Origin: Plesiocystis pacifica SIR-1
Lineage (GTDB): Bacteria; Myxococcota_A; Polyangia; Nannocystales; Nannocystaceae
Length of the DNA stretch: 64,000 bases
Reading direction: 5' to 3'
Assembly (NCBI RefSeq): GCF_000170895.1
Contig: NZ_ABCS01000016.1
Span: 79,061-143,060, forward strand
The position numbers and the translations under genes are program-made. The notes beneath the pieces were generated by a model. It did no database searches and was not told the origin of the DNA. It saw only the letters and a list, made by a program, of their open reading frames with translations. Shown piece after piece: positions 1 to 10,490 of this stretch (position 1 is the stretch's first letter; the number at the start of each line of letters is the position of its first letter).

Positions 1-182
1 CCCGGGTTGGAGAGCAGGCTGGTTTTCCCCATGAGGTGCTATCGAGAGGCCCTCGACAGCGCTCGCCCCGACGATGAATCGTGCTCGCTTCGCTGCGCGC
101 GATTCATCCACCTCACGCTCGCTTCGCTCGCTGCGGCTCCGGTCACGGGGCGACGGGGAGAAATGTTTTGGCGGGGATGAGG
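1..182 (+). repeat. Dispersed repeat R1, copy A (cut by left edge)
   Basis: This is one of four copies in the window of a composite repeat called R1 here; the others start near 10491, 34232 and, inverted, 58384. The copy enters at the CCCGGG that begins the core, so any 29-bp array preceding it lies outside the window. It holds the conserved arms GATGAATCG/CGATTCATC around a CGCTTCGCTGCG-rich loop and a second CGCTCGCTTCGCTCG motif. Similarity stops near 182, after GGCGGGGATGAGG, so the 3' half of the core seen in copies B and C is missing. A 49-codon frame (31-180) is kept in all four copies, but no ribosome binding site is visible. Function unknown; a non-coding or mobile-derived repeat is the simplest reading. 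Confidence 0.85.
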
Positions 183-195
183 AAGGTGCTCGGTT

Positions 196-285
196 CGTGG
201 CCGGCCCCACCCAGCCACGTCTAACCACATCCAACCCCGCCCAGCCACGCCTCCTCCACACGAAAACCACGCCCACATGAAACCC
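196..285. other. G-poor, C-rich spacer between R1 and R2
   Basis: The + strand here is almost free of G and made of C/A-rich words, with the word CCCAGCCACG occurring twice. No start with a ribosome binding site and no stable hairpin is evident. I see no gene in it. Confidence 0.4.
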
Positions 286-360
286 ACGCCCCTTTTAGGG
301 GCGACCACATGCCCCCTCGCAGGCACGAACGAGTTTGAGGACGAGCCGCCCCCAGTCCCG
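286..360 (-). repeat. Dispersed 3' element R2, copy a
   Basis: One of three copies (also 3778-3922 and 56882-56982). Read on the minus strand it runs GTCCTCAAACTCGTTCGTGCC, then a GGGGGCATG box, then a hairpin with stem GGGGCG/CGCCCC (287-303). It follows the tRNA-Ala gene and its terminator and has the same orientation as that gene. This copy lacks the CGCTTCGTCGC-rich 5' part of the other two. Function unknown; every copy lies just 3' of a gene. Confidence 0.75.
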
Positions 361-383
361 AACGCATGCGGGGTCCAAAAAGG

Positions 384-418
384 AAAAAGGTCTTGGCCGA
401 TTCTCGGCCAAGACCTTT

Positions 419-419
<1 letters not shown>
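384..419 (-). terminator. Intrinsic terminator of tRNA-Ala
   Basis: A perfect 16-bp stem (arms 385-400 and 404-419) with a 3-base loop starts at the last base of the tRNA. On the minus strand it ends in a U-rich stretch interrupted by CC. Confidence 0.9.
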
Positions 420-491
<72 letters not shown>

Positions 492-540
492 GGGGGCGCA
501 GAAGCTAGCCGAAGGCGGAGGGTCACGCAAGGATCGGAAC

Positions 541-732
541 TCAGCTTTTGTCGGTGTCCGGCGAGGCGACGCTGCGGGGAGCTCGCCAAGCCGAAACAGC
601 GCCCCAAGCGGCCATGCAGGCGATTCCCAGTACGATCAGCCACAGCAGCTGCTCCCCGTCCCCGGTCTTGGTCGTGATCCAACGCAGCTTCTCGGCCCAC
701 GCGCGCCAGGCCGGGGTGGAGAGAGCGAGCAC
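541..732 (-). CDS. Small single-pass membrane protein, hypothetical
   Basis: A 63-residue frame with GTG start lies 53 bp upstream of and divergent from tlyA. It has one convincing membrane segment near residues 29-48 (LLWLIVLGIACMAAWGAVSA) between a short charged N-terminus and a polar tail. Nearly every codon ends in G or C, as in the neighbouring real genes, which supports coding. I recognise no family. It could still be a chance frame given the base composition. Confidence 0.45.
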   Translation of the reverse strand: MLALSTPAWRAWAEKLRWITTKTGDGEQLLWLIVLGIACMAAWGAVSAWRAPRSVASPDTDKS

Positions 733-785
733 GGAGCGAGCCTAGCACTCTGGCAGGGCTGGGTTGGCTGTGAGAAAAGCCAGGC

Positions 786-1589
786 ATGGCCAAGGCCAAG
801 GCCAAGAAGGCGCGCATCGACAAGCTCCTCGTCGAGCGTGGGATCTGCGACAGCCGCAGCCGGGCGCAGGCGCTGATCCTCGCGGGCGAGGTGGTCGTGG
901 GGGACCACGCGGTGGACAAGGCGGGGGCGATGGTCGACGTCGAGGCGCCGATCCGCCTCAAGAGCGGTTCGGCCGCGCTCAACCCCTTCGTATCCCGGGG
1001 CGGGCTCAAGCTCGACGGGGCGCTGAAGCACTTTGGCGACGTGCCCGTGACGGGGCGGGTGTGCGTGGACGTGGGCGCGTCGACGGGCGGGTTCACGGAC
1101 TGTCTGCTCCAGCGCGGAGCCGCGCGGGTCTACGCCATCGACGTGGGCTACGGGCAGCTGGCCTGGAAGCTGAGCCAGGATCCGCGGGTGGTCGTGATGG
1201 ATCGCCAGAACATCCGCGAGCTCGAGCCCGGGCAGATCCCCGAGCCGGTCGAGCTGGCCGTGGCGGACTGCTCGTTCATCTCGCTGACCAAGGTGCTGCC
1301 CCACCTCCCGCCGATCCTCGCTCCCAGCGCGCAGCTGGTGGTGCTGGTCAAGCCGCAGTTCGAGGTCGGGCGCGAGCGCGTGGGCAAGGGCGGCATCGTC
1401 CGGGACGCGGCCGCCCGCGCAGACGCGCTGCGCGAGGTCGAGGCCCACGCTCGCGGGCTGGGCTTTTCGACGCTGGGCTCGGTGCCCTCGACCATCACCG
1501 GGCGCGAGGGCAACCAAGAGTGGCTGCTGCGCCTGCGCTGGGACGGCCGGGACGAGCTACCCACACCGGCACACAACGAGCACACCTGA
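786..1589 (+). CDS. tlyA: TlyA family rRNA 2'-O-methyltransferase
   Basis: The 267-residue protein has the TlyA layout. An N-terminal S4 RNA-binding domain (about 9-65, RIDKLLVERG...) is followed by the SRGGLKL motif (70-76) and an FtsJ/RrmJ-type SAM fold. VDVGASTGGFTDCLLQ (94-109) is the SAM motif I and IDVGYGQLAW (118-127) follows it. Family members 2'-O-methylate cytidines in 16S and/or 23S rRNA and were once annotated as haemolysin A. The ATG start is followed by a Lys/Ala-rich stretch usual for the family. It is the first of three same-strand genes separated by about 105 and 132 bp, so co-transcription is possible but not shown. Confidence 0.95.
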   Translation: MAKAKAKKARIDKLLVERGICDSRSRAQALILAGEVVVGDHAVDKAGAMVDVEAPIRLKSGSAALNPFVSRGGLKLDGALKHFGDVPVTGRVCVDVGASTGGFTDCLLQRGAARVYAIDVGYGQLAWKLSQDPRVVVMDRQNIRELEPGQIPEPVELAVADCSFISLTKVLPHLPPILAPSAQLVVLVKPQFEVGRERVGKGGIVRDAAARADALREVEAHARGLGFSTLGSVPSTITGREGNQEWLLRLRWDGRDELPTPAHNEHT

Positions 1590-1694
1590 CGCGGCGCCGC
1601 GCCGCCCCGGCTGTGTAGCCGGGTGGACCCTCCACGCGCTTGGGGTCATGTAAGGCTGGCCGCCCTCTGGCACAATGGAGGCCGCCCCCCTGCC

Positions 1695-2468
1695 ATGTAC
1701 AAGCTGTTCAAGCGCACGCACACACCCGGGAGCTTCGAGATCCAGATGGCCGGCGCCTGCGACCCCGGGCGGGCCCGCGACCACAACGAGGACGCGATCG
1801 CCATCCAAGAGGACGACGGCCGCGGCTACTACCTCGCCTTGGTGTGCGACGGCATGGGTGGCCACAACGCCGGCGAGGTCGCCTCCGCCGTCGCGGTCGC
1901 GACCATCTCGACTTACCTGTCCGACAACTTCGGCAAGGTCACCAACGACCTCCTGCTCGAGGCCGCCTTCGCCATGGCCAGCGACGCCATCGACGAGCAG
2001 GCCGAGCTCAACCCCGACGCCCGCGGCATGGGCTGCACCTGCGTGATGGTGCTCGGCGTCCGCGATCGCTTCTGGGTCGCGTGGGCCGGCGACAGCCGCT
2101 GCTACCGGGTCAAGAGCAGCAAGATCAAGCAGCTGTCCACGGACCACACCGTGGTCCAGGAGCTCGTCGACCAAAACCTGATCACGCCGGAGCAGGCGGC
2201 CATCCACCCCTACCGCGGCCGCATCAGCCGCTGCCTCGGCCACGGCAAGAACAAGGGCCAGCCGAGCATCCGCGAGTACGAGTTCCCCGTCGGCGCCAAC
2301 GTGATGCTGTGCAGCGACGGCCTCAGCGACGTGCTCCGCGACGACGAGCTCATGGCCCTGGTCGGCCAGCGAGACGTCCGCAGCTCGGCCCGCCGGCTCA
2401 TCGAGGCCGCCAACGGCGCAGGCGGACCGGACAACATCTCGGCCATCGTCATGCGCCGCGTCGTTTGA
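1695..2468 (+). CDS. PP2C-type serine/threonine protein phosphatase
   Basis: A 257-residue soluble phosphatase of the bacterial Stp/PrpC type. All metal-binding motifs are present: DHNED (29-33), CDGMGGH (51-57), AGDSR (131-135), STDHT (148-152), SDGLSD (207-212) and GPDNIS (244-249). Such enzymes use two metal ions to remove phosphate from Ser/Thr and usually oppose Hanks-type kinases. The ATG at 1695 is chosen because it starts just before the conserved fold; an in-frame GTG at 1623 would add 24 unconserved residues. No kinase is adjacent; the nearest one in the window is at 45494-46471. Confidence 0.95.
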   Translation: MYKLFKRTHTPGSFEIQMAGACDPGRARDHNEDAIAIQEDDGRGYYLALVCDGMGGHNAGEVASAVAVATISTYLSDNFGKVTNDLLLEAAFAMASDAIDEQAELNPDARGMGCTCVMVLGVRDRFWVAWAGDSRCYRVKSSKIKQLSTDHTVVQELVDQNLITPEQAAIHPYRGRISRCLGHGKNKGQPSIREYEFPVGANVMLCSDGLSDVLRDDELMALVGQRDVRSSARRLIEAANGAGGPDNISAIVMRRVV

Positions 2469-2600
2469 GATCGCTCTCTGCTGCGATCTGCGCTCGGCAA
2501 GACTACGTATCCCGAGCGCCACAATTTCGCGCGAGCGCCCCTCGCTGGCGAGTCCTCAATCCAGCTTGATCGACGGGCTCGCCAGGCTTAGGACGGACCC

Positions 2601-3221
2601 GTGACCGAGGACGCGCGCCAGAACTACCCCGCCACTCAGCGCAACCGCGAGCCGATCCTCGCCGTGCTCCGGGAGGTCCTGCCGCAGACGACGACGGTGC
2701 TCGAGGTCGCCAGCGGGAGCGGACAACACGCGCACTTCTTCGCCAGCTCCGTGCCCACCTGGACCTGGCAACCCTCGGACTACGACCGCGAGCTGTTCGA
2801 CAGCGTCGCGGCCTGGACCGCGGGCATGGCCAACGTCCGCGCGCCCGTGTTCGTCGACGCGACCGCCGCGACTTGGCCCGAAAGCCTCGCAGACGCGTCG
2901 ATCCAGGCGATCTACTGCGCCAACATGATCCACATCGCGCCCTGGGAGGCCTGCCTTGGGCTCATCGCTGGCGCCGGCAGCCTGCTGTCCCGCGCGGGCG
3001 CGCCTTTGGTGCTCTACGGGCCGTTCATGCGCGACGGCAAACACACCGCGCCGAGCAACGAGGCCTTCGACGCGCGGCTCAAATCCCGCGATCCGCGGTG
3101 GGGCGTTCGGGACCTGGCCGTCATCTCGACGCACGCTGCCAAGAGCGGGCTCGTCCTCGATCGGGTGATCGAGATGCCGGCCAACAACTTGACCGTGGTC
3201 TTCCGAGTGAAGTCGAGCTAG
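2601..3221 (+). CDS. DUF938 family SAM-dependent methyltransferase-like protein
   Basis: A 206-residue protein with GTG start. It opens with RQNYPATQRNREPIL and has VLEVASGSGQHAHFF (about 33-47), the glycine-rich SAM-binding loop of DUF938. The family signatures YCANMIHIAPWEA (about 107-119) and YGPFMRDGKHTAPSN (about 139-153) follow. The substrate of DUF938 proteins is unknown to me, so only a general methyltransferase fold is inferred. Length matches the family. There is no paired gene that would suggest a pathway. Confidence 0.9.
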   Translation: MTEDARQNYPATQRNREPILAVLREVLPQTTTVLEVASGSGQHAHFFASSVPTWTWQPSDYDRELFDSVAAWTAGMANVRAPVFVDATAATWPESLADASIQAIYCANMIHIAPWEACLGLIAGAGSLLSRAGAPLVLYGPFMRDGKHTAPSNEAFDARLKSRDPRWGVRDLAVISTHAAKSGLVLDRVIEMPANNLTVVFRVKSS

Positions 3222-3394
3222 ACCGTCGAGCGGAAACGCCCTCCCCACAGGCACCACGTTCCCTGACCTTTCGGGCAAACTGGCAACATTCCTTGCTCAG
3301 CGCGATCTGCGCATAGGTATGTTCGTTCTCGCGCTCGCGCTGAATTTACCAGTTTTTTGGTTGGATCCAGCCTAGCTGGAACCGACATGGGAAC
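3222..3394. other. Intergenic region upstream of sigma-54 promoter
   Basis: No gene is visible. The stretch AATTTACCAGTTTTTTGG near 3343-3360 is unusually AT-rich for this genome and lies just upstream of the sigma-54 promoter, where a DNA-bending or activator site would be expected. Confidence 0.4.
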
Positions 3395-3412
3395 TTGGCA
3401 CGCGGTATGCAA
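3395..3412 (+). promoter_or_regulatory. Sigma-54 (-24/-12) promoter
   Basis: TTGGCACGCGGTATGCAA matches the consensus YTGGCACGRNNNTTGCW at nearly all positions. The invariant GG (3397-3398) and GC (3409-3410) are exactly 10 bases apart. It points at the small gene at 3482, giving a predicted leader of about 60 nt. Confidence 0.75.
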
Positions 3413-3481
3413 AGTCATTGCGCGAGTTCCGGGTTGCCCCTCGGGACACCATCGACCTCCAACGCTCAAGGACGACCGCTC

Positions 3482-3643
3482 ATGTACCGCCACACCGCCA
3501 AGCACCTCACCTTCGTCACTCGATTCGTCGACTCCGTCACCATCCGTCCCTTCTTCGACGACCTGCGCCGCTCGAGCGAGACCGCTCAGCTCAGCGCACC
3601 TCGTCGTCCCCGACGGATCGAAGCCAAGACCGAGGCCGCCTAG
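3482..3643 (+). CDS. Small basic protein of unknown function under sigma-54 control
   Basis: A 53-residue frame beginning MYRHTAKHLTFVTRF and ending RIEAKTEAA. It is supported as a gene by an AAGGA ribosome binding site (3468-3472, 9 nt before ATG), by a strong sigma-54 promoter about 70 bp upstream, and by an intrinsic terminator about 70 bp downstream. Codon endings are mostly G/C. The protein is rich in Arg/Lys, with an amphipathic first half (FVTRFVDSVTIRPFFDDLRR) and a basic tail. There is no signal peptide or known domain. A small regulator or stress peptide is possible; the transcript could also act as an RNA. Confidence 0.6.
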   Translation: MYRHTAKHLTFVTRFVDSVTIRPFFDDLRRSSETAQLSAPRRPRRIEAKTEAA

Positions 3644-3711
3644 CGGCTCGACCCGACCTGTCGCGTCTCCGGCGGCAGGCAGCGGGTTGAGAGCCGGCCG
3701 ATGGTACCCCC

Positions 3712-3755
3712 GAACCGGGCCCCCGACATGGACGTCGGGGCCCGGTTCTCCTTTT
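3712..3755 (+). terminator. Intrinsic terminator of the small sigma-54 gene
   Basis: A GC stem (arms 3712-3727 and 3734-3748, one bulge) is followed by TCCTTTT. It points rightward and ends the transcript that carries 3482-3643. Confidence 0.85.
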
Positions 3756-3777
3756 GGTTGCACGAACCAATTGCTTC

Positions 3778-3922
3778 GGCGGGGATGAAGAGCCGAGTCG
3801 GCCCTCATCCCCGCCAAGTCGCGCCCCCTTCAGGGGGCGACCCCATGCCCCCCTCCCAGGCACGAAGCCCATTGAGGACAAGCCCGAGAGGAGGAGCGGA
3901 GCGACGAAGCGTCCCCGATCCG
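3778..3922 (-). repeat. Dispersed 3' element R2, copy b, with flanking hairpin
   Basis: The copy lies immediately downstream of nrdJ and in the same orientation. On the minus strand it contains a CGCTTCGTCGCTCCGCTCC segment, CTTGTCCTCAA, TTCGTGCC, GGGGGGCATGGGGTCG and a hairpin with a CGCCCCC/GGGGGCG stem (about 3821-3839). Beyond it an 11-bp perfect stem, GGCGGGGATGA/TCATCCCCGCC (3778-3788 and 3805-3815), forms another hairpin. There is no U-run, so this is not a classical terminator. Confidence 0.8.
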
Positions 3923-3942
3923 AGGCGCTCGCGGGGGCTAAA

Positions 3943-7662
<3,720 letters not shown>

Positions 7663-7918
7663 GGGTCTCCAGGTCGAGGGGGAGTCGGCGAGAGCGAGGG
7701 TTCGGGGAGGTGTCGGGGAGAGCGCTTTTGCGCCACGGTGCAGTGACGCGAAGCGAAAGAGACCGGGTCGGCCGGTCCTGGCAGGACCGACGCCATCTTC
7801 GAGTCTCTGGTTTTGGGGCACCCGCTAGCGCTTGTGACGCGCGAGCTTGGAACGAGCGGATGGTGGGGTCTGCTGGTTTCGGGTTCGCGCTCTGCGCGGG
7901 TGAGCGTGGTTGGCGGGG

Positions 7919-7939
7919 CGGACCCACATGTTGGGTCCG
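7919..7939. promoter_or_regulatory. Inverted repeat upstream of nrdJ
   Basis: CGGACCCA-CATGT-TGGGTCCG is an 8-bp perfect inverted repeat between the NrdR box and nrdJ. It could be a leader hairpin or a second operator. Confidence 0.4.
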
Positions 7940-7952
7940 GAGCGCTAGCCAA

Positions 7953-7968
7953 CCACAAGATATGGTGT
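7953..7968 (-). promoter_or_regulatory. NrdR box
   Basis: On the minus strand ACACCATATCTTGTGG matches the NrdR palindrome ACACWATATATWGTGT at 13 of 16 positions, including the ACAC/GTG arms and ATAT centre. NrdR is the dNTP-sensing repressor of nrd genes. Only one clear box is seen; most operators have two about one to three helical turns apart. Confidence 0.6.
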
Positions 7969-8002
7969 GTCGCAAGAACTGAGCATCTCGCGCGAAGATG
8001 GG

Positions 8003-8011
8003 TTATCCACA
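8003..8011 (+). promoter_or_regulatory. DnaA box
   Basis: TTATCCACA is a perfect DnaA 9-mer. It lies about 35 bp beyond the NrdR box upstream of nrdJ, an arrangement known from other nrd promoters. A single box is not an origin. Confidence 0.5.
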
Positions 8012-8513
8012 ACGGCCGGCCAGCAGGCCGAACTCAAAAAACGCGCGATATTGGCCCTTTGGACATGATCGGAAAGGGCTTCACCAGTCGGGTTCATCTA
8101 GGCGCCGATGGGGAGATTCTCTGCTTGGCCCCAGTCTTGCTTGGCTCCGATGTGCGAGATCGGAGCAGGTGTCAGGCTTGCCCGATCCCCAGGCCCTCCC
8201 CATGGTGAGCCCGGCGAACCGGCGGATCCCCTCGACAATTGTTACGTAGAGAGATCTCGAATCGCGGGGTTCACGAGGCGCGAAGGTGCCCAACTCGAGG
8301 ACGAGCAGAAGGGTTGGTCCAGAGTCTCGCCGTCGATTTGGCGCAAGTCACGCGGGTTCGATTTGCACCCGGGTCGGCCTGTGAAGCACAATGCAATTCG
8401 TCGCGGGCGGGTCGATGGCCGCTGGCGTCGAAGCACGAACCGCAGGGCGGTCGGTCTGGAGCTCAGTCGGAGCGCAGATGCGACGATGCCCAGCGCGGTC
8501 GGAACCCAGCGCC
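8012..8513. other. Gene-free region between nrdJ promoter and 8514
   Basis: About 500 bp with lower GC than its surroundings and no frame with convincing codon use or ribosome binding site on either strand. I looked for a cobalamin riboswitch between here and nrdJ and found no B12 box. It probably holds promoters for both flanking genes. Confidence 0.5.
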
Positions 8514-9065
8514 ATGCCAGATAAGAACGACACCGTCTTGCGTCGGGGAGAGCTCGAGCGACTGAGCGCGCTCGAGACCCTCAAGGGCCTCAGCAAACCC
8601 GGGGACGTGAAGCTCGCCGAGCTCATCGGCTTCCTCGAGTCCCGCGACCTTTGGAGCCAGTTCTCCAAGATCACCCTGGGCGATCTGCGCGACGCCTTCG
8701 GCAAGACGGCGCCGGACAAGGCCGAGGCCGAGGCCGACACGCCCCGCGCCCGCAAGCGCCGGATCATGAAGGAAGCGCTCATGGGCCCCGACGAGGACGA
8801 GGCCGAGGCCGAGGCGGGCGAGGAGATCAAGATCGAGCTCGCCGCCAAGAAGGCCCCGGCCGACGGCGGCCTCGAGACCGAGGACGTCGCGCGCCAGATC
8901 CTGCCCTTCGTCGAGGGCAACGGCGACGTCACCCTCGAGGACATCGCCGAGTACTCGCGCCTCGAAAAGTCCGTGCTCCGCCACCACCTCGGCGTGCTGT
9001 GCAAGGACGGCCGGCTCGAGCGCATCGGCGTGGGCCGCAACGCCATCTACTCGACCGTCGCATGA
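8514..9065 (+). CDS. Putative winged-helix DNA-binding protein
   Basis: A 183-residue acidic protein. The N-terminal part (LRRGELERLSALETLKGL, LAELIGFLESRDLWSQFSKITL) is helical. The middle is a charged Glu/Ala/Lys linker (about 65-115). The C-terminal 60 residues (VARQILPFVEGNGDVTLEDIAEYSRLEKSVLRHHLGVLCKDGRLERIGVGRNAIYST) read as helix-turn-helix plus wing, with SRLEKSVLRHHLGVL as the recognition segment. ATG at 8514 is preferred to an in-frame upstream start at 8391, whose extra 41 residues look non-coding. Its stop overlaps the aldehyde dehydrogenase start (ATGA), so the two are translationally coupled and it may regulate that enzyme. Confidence 0.65.
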   Translation: MPDKNDTVLRRGELERLSALETLKGLSKPGDVKLAELIGFLESRDLWSQFSKITLGDLRDAFGKTAPDKAEAEADTPRARKRRIMKEALMGPDEDEAEAEAGEEIKIELAAKKAPADGGLETEDVARQILPFVEGNGDVTLEDIAEYSRLEKSVLRHHLGVLCKDGRLERIGVGRNAIYSTVA

Positions 9066-10450
9066 GCGAGCTCGAGCCCGCCTCGATCAACCCCGCGACC
9101 GGCGAGCGCCTGCGCAGCTTCGCCTCGTTCACCGACGCCGAGCTCGAAGGCCGCGTCGCCCGGGCCCACGCCCAACAGCGCGACTGGGCCGCGCGCCCGC
9201 TGGCCGAGCGCGCCGACGCGCTGCGGGCCCTCGGCGCGCACCTGCGCACGATCCGGGGTGAGGCCGCGGCGACGATGACCGCCGAGATGGGCAAGCCCCT
9301 CGCGCAGGCCCAGGGCGAGCTCGACAAGTGCGCGTGGCTGTGCGAGTGGCTCGCCGAGCACGGGCCGGCGATGCTCGCCGACGAGCCGCGCTCGCGGGTC
9401 GCCGTCGAGGGCAGCCAGCGCAGCTACGTCGCGCACCGCCCCATGGGGCTGCTGCTGGCGATCATGCCGTGGAATTTCCCGTGGTGGCAGGCCCTGCGCT
9501 TCGCCGCGCCGGCCCTGCTCGCCGGCAACACCGCCCTGCTCAAGCACGCGCCCAATACCACCGGCTGCGCCCTGGCCATCGAGGCCGCGCTGCTCGCCGC
9601 CGGCTTCCCCGAGGGCTGCCTCGAGACCCTCGTCGCCTCCCACGGCCAGGTCGCCGGGCTGATCGCCGACCGCCGCGTCCGCGGGGTCACGCTCACCGGC
9701 AGCACCCGCGCCGGCCGGAGCGTCGCCGCCCTCGCCGGCCAGCACCTCAAAAAGACCGTGCTCGAGCTCGGCGGCAGCGACCCCTACCTCATCCTCCCCG
9801 ACGCCGACCTCGACCACGCCGCGGCCGTGTGCGCCAAGGCCCGGCTGTTCAACAGCGGCCAGACCTGCGTCGCGGCCAAGCGCTTTTTGGTCTGCGAGCC
9901 CGTCGCCGAGGCCTTCACCGAGGCCTTCCTCGCCCAGCTGCGCGCCGCCGTGGTCGGCGATCCGACCGACCCGACGACCACCGTCGGACCGCTCGCTCGC
10001 GCCGACTTGCGCGCCGGCCTCGAGGACCAGGTCGAGCGCAGCGTCGCCGCGGGCGCCCGCGTCCTGCACCGCAGCGAGGTGCCCGACTCGCCCGGCGCCT
10101 ACCACCCCGTCGTCGCCCTGGGCAGCGTCGACGAGACCAACCCGGCCGCCCGCGAGGAGCTGTTTGGGCCCGTCGCCGCGATCATGACCGTGCGCGACGA
10201 GGCCCACGCCGTCGCCGTCGCCAACCGCAGCGACTACGGCCTGGGGGCCGCGGTGTTCAGCCGCGACGTCGAGCGCGCCGAGGCGATCGCTCGGGACCAG
10301 CTCGACGCGGGGGCTTGCTTCGTCAACGGGATGGTCCGCTCGGATCCGCGGGTGCCCTTTGGCGGGGTGAAAGACAGCGGGTACGGGCGCGAGCTCGGGC
10401 GCCACGGGATGCTCGAGTGGGTGAACGCGAAGACGGTCTGGGTGGATTGA
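9062..10450 (+). CDS. NAD(P)-dependent aldehyde dehydrogenase (succinate-semialdehyde type)
   Basis: A 462-residue ALDH-superfamily enzyme that oxidises an aldehyde to the acid. MPWNFPWWQA lies near 135, ELGGSDP near 234 (general-base Glu), FNSGQTC near 268 (nucleophilic Cys), EELFGPVAA near 360, and PFGGVKDSGYGRELG near the C-terminus. The short length and opening INPATGE...F are typical of succinate-semialdehyde dehydrogenases of the Sad/GabD group, which is my best guess for the substrate. The start is fixed by the ATGA overlap with the upstream gene. The R1 copy B repeat follows 40 bp after the stop. Confidence 0.9.
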   Translation: MSELEPASINPATGERLRSFASFTDAELEGRVARAHAQQRDWAARPLAERADALRALGAHLRTIRGEAAATMTAEMGKPLAQAQGELDKCAWLCEWLAEHGPAMLADEPRSRVAVEGSQRSYVAHRPMGLLLAIMPWNFPWWQALRFAAPALLAGNTALLKHAPNTTGCALAIEAALLAAGFPEGCLETLVASHGQVAGLIADRRVRGVTLTGSTRAGRSVAALAGQHLKKTVLELGGSDPYLILPDADLDHAAAVCAKARLFNSGQTCVAAKRFLVCEPVAEAFTEAFLAQLRAAVVGDPTDPTTTVGPLARADLRAGLEDQVERSVAAGARVLHRSEVPDSPGAYHPVVALGSVDETNPAAREELFGPVAAIMTVRDEAHAVAVANRSDYGLGAAVFSRDVERAEAIARDQLDAGACFVNGMVRSDPRVPFGGVKDSGYGRELGRHGMLEWVNAKTVWVD

Positions 10451-10490
10451 GTAGAAGCAGAGGCTTCGGGCGTTGGACTGAGGTCGGCGG

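Noticed and set aside
3283..3300. Second sigma-54 promoter (TGGCAACATTCCTTGCT)
   Set aside because: The spacing between the two boxes is one base too long (GG-N11-GC), which sigma-54 does not tolerate.
8003..8011. Replication origin
   Set aside because: Only one DnaA box is present and no dnaA, dnaN or AT-rich unwinding region lies nearby.
7663..8513. Cobalamin riboswitch upstream of nrdJ
   Set aside because: I found no B12 box or matching conserved core on the minus strand in this interval.
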